A stretch of 38,024 bases of DNA, from NCBI RefSeq assembly GCF_017676365.1, contig NZ_JADKMA010000056.1, forward strand, positions 1-38,024, written 5' to 3'. Shown piece by piece: positions 34,042 through 38,024 of this stretch. The notes under the pieces were generated by a model that worked only from the letters and a program-made list of their open reading frames with translations, was not told where the DNA came from and did not search any database. Every line of letters starts with the position of its first letter. Position 1 is the stretch's first letter. The position numbers were made by a program, and so were the translations under genes. The stretch is from Streptomyces oryzae. Lineage in GTDB: Bacteria; Actinomycetota; Actinomycetes; Streptomycetales; Streptomycetaceae.

Positions 34042-34674
34042 ATGGCCCGCGTATCCCCCGAGCACCTCGAAGCCCGCCGTCGCCAGATCGTGGACGGCGC
34101 CCGGCGCTGCTTCCTCCGCAACGGCTTCCACGCCACGTCCATGCAGGACGTGCTCAAAGAGAGCGGGCTGTCCGCGGGCGCCGTCTACCGCTACTTCCGC
34201 AGCAAGGAAGAGATCATCGCAGCCGTGGCGGCGGAGGCGCTGGAGACCATCAGGACCTCCTTCGACCGGGTGGTGGCGGCCGAGGTTCCGCCGAGTCCGG
34301 ACGAGTTGTTCACCGAGGTCTTCGGCCGGCTCCAGGAATCCATCGGCGCGGGGGAGGACCCCAGGGAACTGCCCCGGCTGCTGGTGCAGGTGTGGAGCGA
34401 GGGGCTGCGCAATGCCGAGCTCGCCGAGACGATGACCGAGGCGTACGGGCACCTTTCCGCGCAGTGGGCGCGGCTCGTCGGGGAGTACCAGGCGCGGGGG
34501 TGGGTCGACCCCGAGGCCGACACGTTGCACGTGGCCCGCATCCTTGTCGGCGCCGTACAGGGGTACTTCGTGCAGCAGGCGCTGTGGGGCGGGATCACAC
34601 CCGAGGAGTTCGCGAAGGGGTTGCGGGCGCTGGTGTCCATGTCGGTGCCGGACGAACGCCGGAAGAGCCGCTGA
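34042..34674 (+). CDS. TetR family transcriptional regulator
   Basis: This 210-aa regulator has an N-terminal helix-turn-helix at residues ~12-58 (RRQIVDGARRCFLRNGFHATSMQDVLKESGLSAGAVYRYFRSKEEI), a very typical TetR signature, and a helical ligand-binding domain to the end. The ATG at 34042 has no Shine-Dalgarno but follows a -10 by 6 bases. It is divergent from the membrane-protein gene and shares the operator pair with it, so it probably represses both until an unknown ligand binds. Confidence 0.93.
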   Translation: MARVSPEHLEARRRQIVDGARRCFLRNGFHATSMQDVLKESGLSAGAVYRYFRSKEEIIAAVAAEALETIRTSFDRVVAAEVPPSPDELFTEVFGRLQESIGAGEDPRELPRLLVQVWSEGLRNAELAETMTEAYGHLSAQWARLVGEYQARGWVDPEADTLHVARILVGAVQGYFVQQALWGGITPEEFAKGLRALVSMSVPDERRKSR

Positions 34675-34680
34675 ACAGAC

Positions 34681-34798
34681 GCGCCCCGTAAGGGGTGCGC
34701 GGGGAACTGCTCCCCCGAGCTCTTCGAGCAGGGGTGCCCCCAAGCCCCCAACAGCCCGCAGTCCGCAGCCGACGGGCAGGGGCAGAGCCCCTCATCGG
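34681..34798 (+). repeat. Dispersed repeat with alternative central module (copy e)
   Basis: The hairpin GCGCCCC-gta-aGGGGtGCGC leads into GGGGAACTGC. A different insert (CCCGAGCTCTTCGAGCAGGG with an inner GAGCTCTTCGAGC hairpin) replaces the CGGCCGGAGG module. The tail CCCGCAGTCCGCAGCCGACG follows. It begins 7 bases after tetR and may act as its terminator (inference). Confidence 0.8.
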
Positions 34799-34823
34799 AA
34801 CAGGACCGGCAGGCGCCGGAGTG

Positions 34824-34839
34824 TTAACGCCGGTGAAAC
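34824..34839 (+). promoter_or_regulatory. GlnR-box-like site upstream of the urease operon
   Basis: TTAAC-GCCGGT-GAAAC fits the GlnR half-site pair gTnAc-n6-GaAAc with one deviation (first g is t). It lies about 130 bases before ureA. In S. coelicolor ureA is an established GlnR target, so nitrogen control of this operon is likely. The second a-b pair of a full GlnR box is not evident. Confidence 0.55.
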
Positions 34840-34968
34840 GGTGCTGCCGTAATGTCCGGGGCAGTGGGCGGCCGAAAGTCACCTGTGTGATACATCTACC
34901 GGCGTGTGTCGTCGCCGCGAGTGACCAAGGGCATTCCCGGGCCCGGCGACGACGGTGAGGTGGAGACT

Positions 34969-35271
34969 ATGCAATTGACCCCGCACGAGCAGGAGCGGCT
35001 GCTCATCCACGTCGCGGCCGATGTGGCACAGCGGCGCAAGGACCGCGGTGTGCGCCTCAACCACCCGGAGGCCGTGGCTCTCATCACGGCGCACGTGCTC
35101 GAAGGGGCCCGCGACGGGCGGAGCGTCGCACAGCTGATGGAGTCCGGGCGTACGGTCCTGACCCGCGACGACGTCATGGAGGGCATCCCCGAGATGCTCC
35201 ACGACGTCCAGGTCGAGGCGACGTTCCCCGACGGCACCAAGCTCGTCACCGTGCACGAGCCCATCTCCTGA
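34969..35271 (+). CDS. ureA: Urease subunit gamma
   Basis: This 100-aa gamma subunit of the nickel enzyme urease hydrolyses urea to ammonia and carbamate with UreB and UreC. Sequence and length are canonical: [40 protein letters not shown], then [43 protein letters not shown]. The ATG at 34969 follows GAGGTGGAG. It is the first gene of the operon, 26 bases before ureB. Confidence 0.97.
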   Translation: MQLTPHEQERLLIHVAADVAQRRKDRGVRLNHPEAVALITAHVLEGARDGRSVAQLMESGRTVLTRDDVMEGIPEMLHDVQVEATFPDGTKLVTVHEPIS

Positions 35272-35297
35272 CCGCGCCGACGAGGAGCCGCCACCCC

Positions 35298-35627
35298 ATG
35301 ATCCCCGGAGAGATCCTTTACGCCGACGAGCCGGTCCCGCTCAACGCGGGCGCCGAAGTCACCCGGCTGACCGTGCTCAACGCCGCCGACCGCCCCGTGC
35401 AGGTCGGCTCCCACTACCACTTCGCCGAGGCAAATCCCGGGCTGGACTTCGACCGCGAGGCCGCGTGGGGCAAGCGCCTCGGCATCGCCGCCGGCACCGC
35501 CGTCCGCTTCGAACCCGGCATCCCGGTCGAGGTGACCCTCGTCCCGATAGGCGGCAGGCGCGTCATCGCGGGGCTGAGGTCCGCCGCGGGAGGTTCGCTC
35601 GACGCGGGAGGTTCCCCCGATGCGTGA
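35298..35627 (+). CDS. ureB: Urease subunit beta
   Basis: This 109-aa beta subunit contains the family core [58 protein letters not shown] and [17 protein letters not shown] short Gly/Ser/Asp-rich tail ([15 protein letters not shown]) overlaps the ureC start by 8 bases, giving translational coupling. GAGGAGCC precedes the ATG. Confidence 0.97.
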   Translation: MIPGEILYADEPVPLNAGAEVTRLTVLNAADRPVQVGSHYHFAEANPGLDFDREAAWGKRLGIAAGTAVRFEPGIPVEVTLVPIGGRRVIAGLRSAAGGSLDAGGSPDA

Positions 35628-37341
35628 GCTGTCCCGCCCCGCGTACGCCGATCTGTTCGGCCCCACCACCGGCGACCGGGTACGGCTCGCCGACACCTGC
35701 CTCCTCGTCGAGATCGAGGACGACCTCTCCGGCGGGCCCGGACGCTCCGGCGACGAGGCCGTGTTCGGCGGCGGCAAGGTGATCCGCGAGTCCATGGGCC
35801 AGGCGCTCACCACCCGCGCCGATGGCGCCCCGGACACGGTGATCACCGGAGCTCTCGTGCTCGACCACTGGGGCGTCGTCAAGGCCGACATCGGCATCCG
35901 CGACGGGCGCATCACGGCGCTGGGCAAGGCGGGCAACCCCGACACCATGGACGGCGTACACGCCGCCCTGGTCATCGGCCCCGAGACGGAGATCATCGCG
36001 GGCAACGGCAAGATCCTCACCGCCGGTGCCATCGACGCGCACGTCCACTTCATCTGCCCGCAACTCGCCGACGAGGCGCTCGCCGCGGGCATCACCACGC
36101 TCGTCGGCGGCGGCACCGGACCCGCCGAGGGCTCCAAGGCCACCACCGTCACCCCCGGCGCCTGGCACACCGCGCGCACCCTGGAGGGCATGGACGGACT
36201 GCCGGTCAACGTGGGGCTGCTCGGCAAGGGCAACACCGTCTCGCGCGACGCGATGCTCGCCCAACTGCGGGGCGGCGCCGTCGGGTTCAAGATCCACGAG
36301 GACTGGGGCGCCACCCCGGCCGCCATCGACGCGTGTCTGTCCGTCTGCGAGGAGACCGGCGCCCAGGTCGCCATCCACACCGACACCCTCAACGAGGCCG
36401 GTTTCGTCGGCGACACCCTCGCCGCGATCGCCGGACGCGGAATCCACGCGTACCACACCGAAGGGGCCGGCGGCGGGCACGCGCCCGACATCATCACCGT
36501 CGTCGCCGAGCCCAACGTGCTGCCCTCCTCCACCAACCCGACCCGGCCGCACACCGTCAACACCATCGAGGAACACCTCGACATGCTGATGGTCTGCCAC
36601 CACCTCAACCCGGCCGTCCCGGAAGACCTCGCCTTCGCCGAGTCGCGCATCCGGCCCAGCACCATCGCGGCCGAGGACACCCTGCACGACCTCGGCGCCA
36701 TCTCGATCATCTCCTCCGACTCGCAGGCCATGGGCCGCATCGGCGAAGTCGTGCTGCGCACCTGGCAGACGGCGCATGTGATGAAGGAGCGGTACGGCAC
36801 CCTCACGGGCGACGGGCGCGCCGACAATCTGCGGGCACGCCGCTATGTCGCCAAATACACGATCAACCCTGCCGTCGCGCAGGGCATGGACGCCGAGATC
36901 GGCTCCGTTGAACCGGGCAAGCTCGCCGACCTGGTGCTGTGGGACCCCGCGTTCTTCGGCGTCAAACCCCAGCTCGTACTCAAGGGCGGGCAGATCGCCT
37001 ACGCGCAGATGGGCGACGCCAACGCGTCCATCCCCACCCCGCAGCCGGTGCTGCCCCGGCCCATGTTCGGGGCGCGCGGACGCGCTCCGGGAGCCAACTC
37101 CGTCAACTTCGTGACACAGAGCGCTCTTGACGACGGGCTGCCGGAAAAGCTGCCCCTCACCAAGCGGTTCGTCGCCATCCGCAACACCCGTTCCGTCACC
37201 AAGGCCGACATGCGGCAGAACGACGCGCGGCCCGAGGTGCGGGTCGACCCCGACACGTTCACCGTCACCATCGACGGGACGCCGGTCGAGCCCGCGCCTG
37301 CCGAGACGTTGCCCATGGCCCAGCGGTACTTCCTTTTCTGA
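35620..37341 (+). CDS. ureC: Urease subunit alpha (catalytic)
   Basis: This 573-aa catalytic subunit has nickel-site motifs in place: the DAHVHF His-x-His pair near residue 138, carbamylated Lys224 in [10 protein letters not shown], and His in AIHTDTLNE and [14 protein letters not shown]. The active-site flap reads [23 protein letters not shown]. It begins [21 protein letters not shown] and ends in MAQRYFLF, the usual urease C-terminus. The start overlaps ureB by 8 bases. Confidence 0.98.
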   Translation: MRELSRPAYADLFGPTTGDRVRLADTCLLVEIEDDLSGGPGRSGDEAVFGGGKVIRESMGQALTTRADGAPDTVITGALVLDHWGVVKADIGIRDGRITALGKAGNPDTMDGVHAALVIGPETEIIAGNGKILTAGAIDAHVHFICPQLADEALAAGITTLVGGGTGPAEGSKATTVTPGAWHTARTLEGMDGLPVNVGLLGKGNTVSRDAMLAQLRGGAVGFKIHEDWGATPAAIDACLSVCEETGAQVAIHTDTLNEAGFVGDTLAAIAGRGIHAYHTEGAGGGHAPDIITVVAEPNVLPSSTNPTRPHTVNTIEEHLDMLMVCHHLNPAVPEDLAFAESRIRPSTIAAEDTLHDLGAISIISSDSQAMGRIGEVVLRTWQTAHVMKERYGTLTGDGRADNLRARRYVAKYTINPAVAQGMDAEIGSVEPGKLADLVLWDPAFFGVKPQLVLKGGQIAYAQMGDANASIPTPQPVLPRPMFGARGRAPGANSVNFVTQSALDDGLPEKLPLTKRFVAIRNTRSVTKADMRQNDARPEVRVDPDTFTVTIDGTPVEPAPAETLPMAQRYFLF

Positions 37342-37351
37342 GGTGCTGGAA

Positions 37352-38014
37352 ATGAGCGCTGCCGCACTGCTGCTGCTCGCCGACGGCAGGTTCCCCGCAG
37401 GCGGGCACGCGCACTCGGGCGGCGCGGAGGCAGCCGTCAGAGCGGGCCGGATCCATGACGCCGCCACCCTCGCGGAGTTCTGCAGGAGCCGGCTGCACAC
37501 GGCCGGCCTGACCGCGGCTGCCCTCTCCGCCGCTGCCGCCGCGGGGCACGACCCTCTCGCGCTGGACGAGGCCGCCGACGCCCGCACTCCCTCGCCGGTA
37601 CTGCGCCGTACCGCCCGGCGGCTGGGCCGGCAGCTGATGCGGGCCGCGCGGGCCACCTGGCCGGGCCCCGAGCTGGACGCGCTGGCCGGGGCCCGCCCCA
37701 AGGGGGCGCACCAGCCCGTCGTGCTGGGGCTGACAGCCCGCTCGGCGGGCCTCACCCCGCTGGACGCGGCGCAGGCCGCCGCCTACGAGAGCGTCAGCGG
37801 CCCTGCGACGGCGGTGATCCGGCTGCTCAGCCTCGATCCGTTCGACGCCACCGCGGTACTGGCCCGGCTCGCCGCCGAGACGGACGAGGTGGCGCGGCAG
37901 GCCGAGGCCGCGAGCAGGGGCGCGGTCGCGGACCTGCCGGCCGCCTCGGCGCCGCTCCTGGACATCACCGCCGAGCAGCACGCCACCTGGCCGGTGCGCC
38001 TCTTCGCCTCCTGA
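37352..38014 (+). CDS. ureF: Urease accessory protein UreF
   Basis: This 220-aa nickel-insertion accessory protein forms the UreDFG complex that activates urease. It begins MSAAALLLLADGRFPAGGHAHSGGAEAAVRAG, the UreF hallmark, and is helical throughout, with AYESVSGPATAVIRLLSLDPF conserved near residue 145-165. The ATG at 37352, ten bases after ureC, follows GAGGTG. The operon presumably continues with ureG and ureD beyond the window. Confidence 0.95.
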   Translation: MSAAALLLLADGRFPAGGHAHSGGAEAAVRAGRIHDAATLAEFCRSRLHTAGLTAAALSAAAAAGHDPLALDEAADARTPSPVLRRTARRLGRQLMRAARATWPGPELDALAGARPKGAHQPVVLGLTARSAGLTPLDAAQAAAYESVSGPATAVIRLLSLDPFDATAVLARLAAETDEVARQAEAASRGAVADLPAASAPLLDITAEQHATWPVRLFAS

Positions 38015-38024
38015 CCTCCCGAGC

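Overview
The window is chromosomal DNA from a high-GC actinomycete, almost certainly Streptomyces or a close relative. Codon third positions are overwhelmingly G or C and GTG starts are frequent. Several genes have a -10-like hexamer so close to the start codon that the mRNA is probably leaderless. The Streptomyces-type dispersed repeat (GCGCCCC-N3-GGGGCGC hairpin followed by GGGGAACTGCGCGAC) recurs between genes. I see no rRNA, tRNA, CRISPR array, transposase, integrase or prophage gene. This reads as conserved core chromosome, not an island.

Layout. 1-7 kb: the 3' half of an SbcC-type SMC nuclease subunit, then on the minus strand a DUF885 metallopeptidase-like protein, an ACT-GNAT acetyltransferase, a DUF1990 protein and a Tat-exported PhoD phosphatase. 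7-15 kb: a 1044-aa helical repeat protein, an ECF41/SigJ-type sigma factor, an SDR oxidoreductase, a HutC/DasR-type GntR regulator convergent with a ROK regulator, and a small unknown gene. 15-22 kb, minus strand: SGNH hydrolase, purB and mug; then two DUF21-CBS membrane proteins overlapping by 4 bases, a GNAT enzyme and a luciferase-like F420-type oxidoreductase. 22-28 kb: a ribbon-helix-helix antitoxin with a Fic/Doc-like partner, then the complete biotin ring-assembly set: bioB-bioA-bioD on the minus strand and bioF divergent from them. 27.7-34.7 kb: a HATPase kinase, a GNAT enzyme, an EamA exporter preceded by a candidate leader-peptide attenuator, a clpP operon divergent from an orphan Phd/YefM antitoxin, a secreted M28 aminopeptidase, and a membrane protein divergent from its likely TetR regulator. 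34.9-38 kb: the urease cluster ureA-ureB-ureC-ureF, continuing past the window, with a GlnR-like box upstream.

The most interesting signals are regulatory. (1) The clpP promoter contains three GTAC cores at exact 9-bp spacing, two of them TGTACA. TGTACA is the known core of YefM operators, and the divergent gene is a YefM/Phd antitoxin with no toxin. This suggests an antitoxin controlling a Clp protease. (2) The EamA exporter mRNA carries a 13-codon leader ORF whose stop-codon region is perfectly complementary (10 bp, plus 3 more after one mismatch) to the exporter's ribosome-binding region. (3) A DasR dre-like operator overlaps the -35 of the GntR gene. (4) Three genes carry in-frame coding tandem repeats: 36 bp x6 in sbcC, 15 bp x6 in bioD, 9 bp x4 in clpP. 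(5) A six-copy modular dispersed repeat sits mainly at gene 3' ends, and one copy supplies the C-terminal tail of the SGNH hydrolase. All functions are inferred from sequence reading alone; no database search was run.
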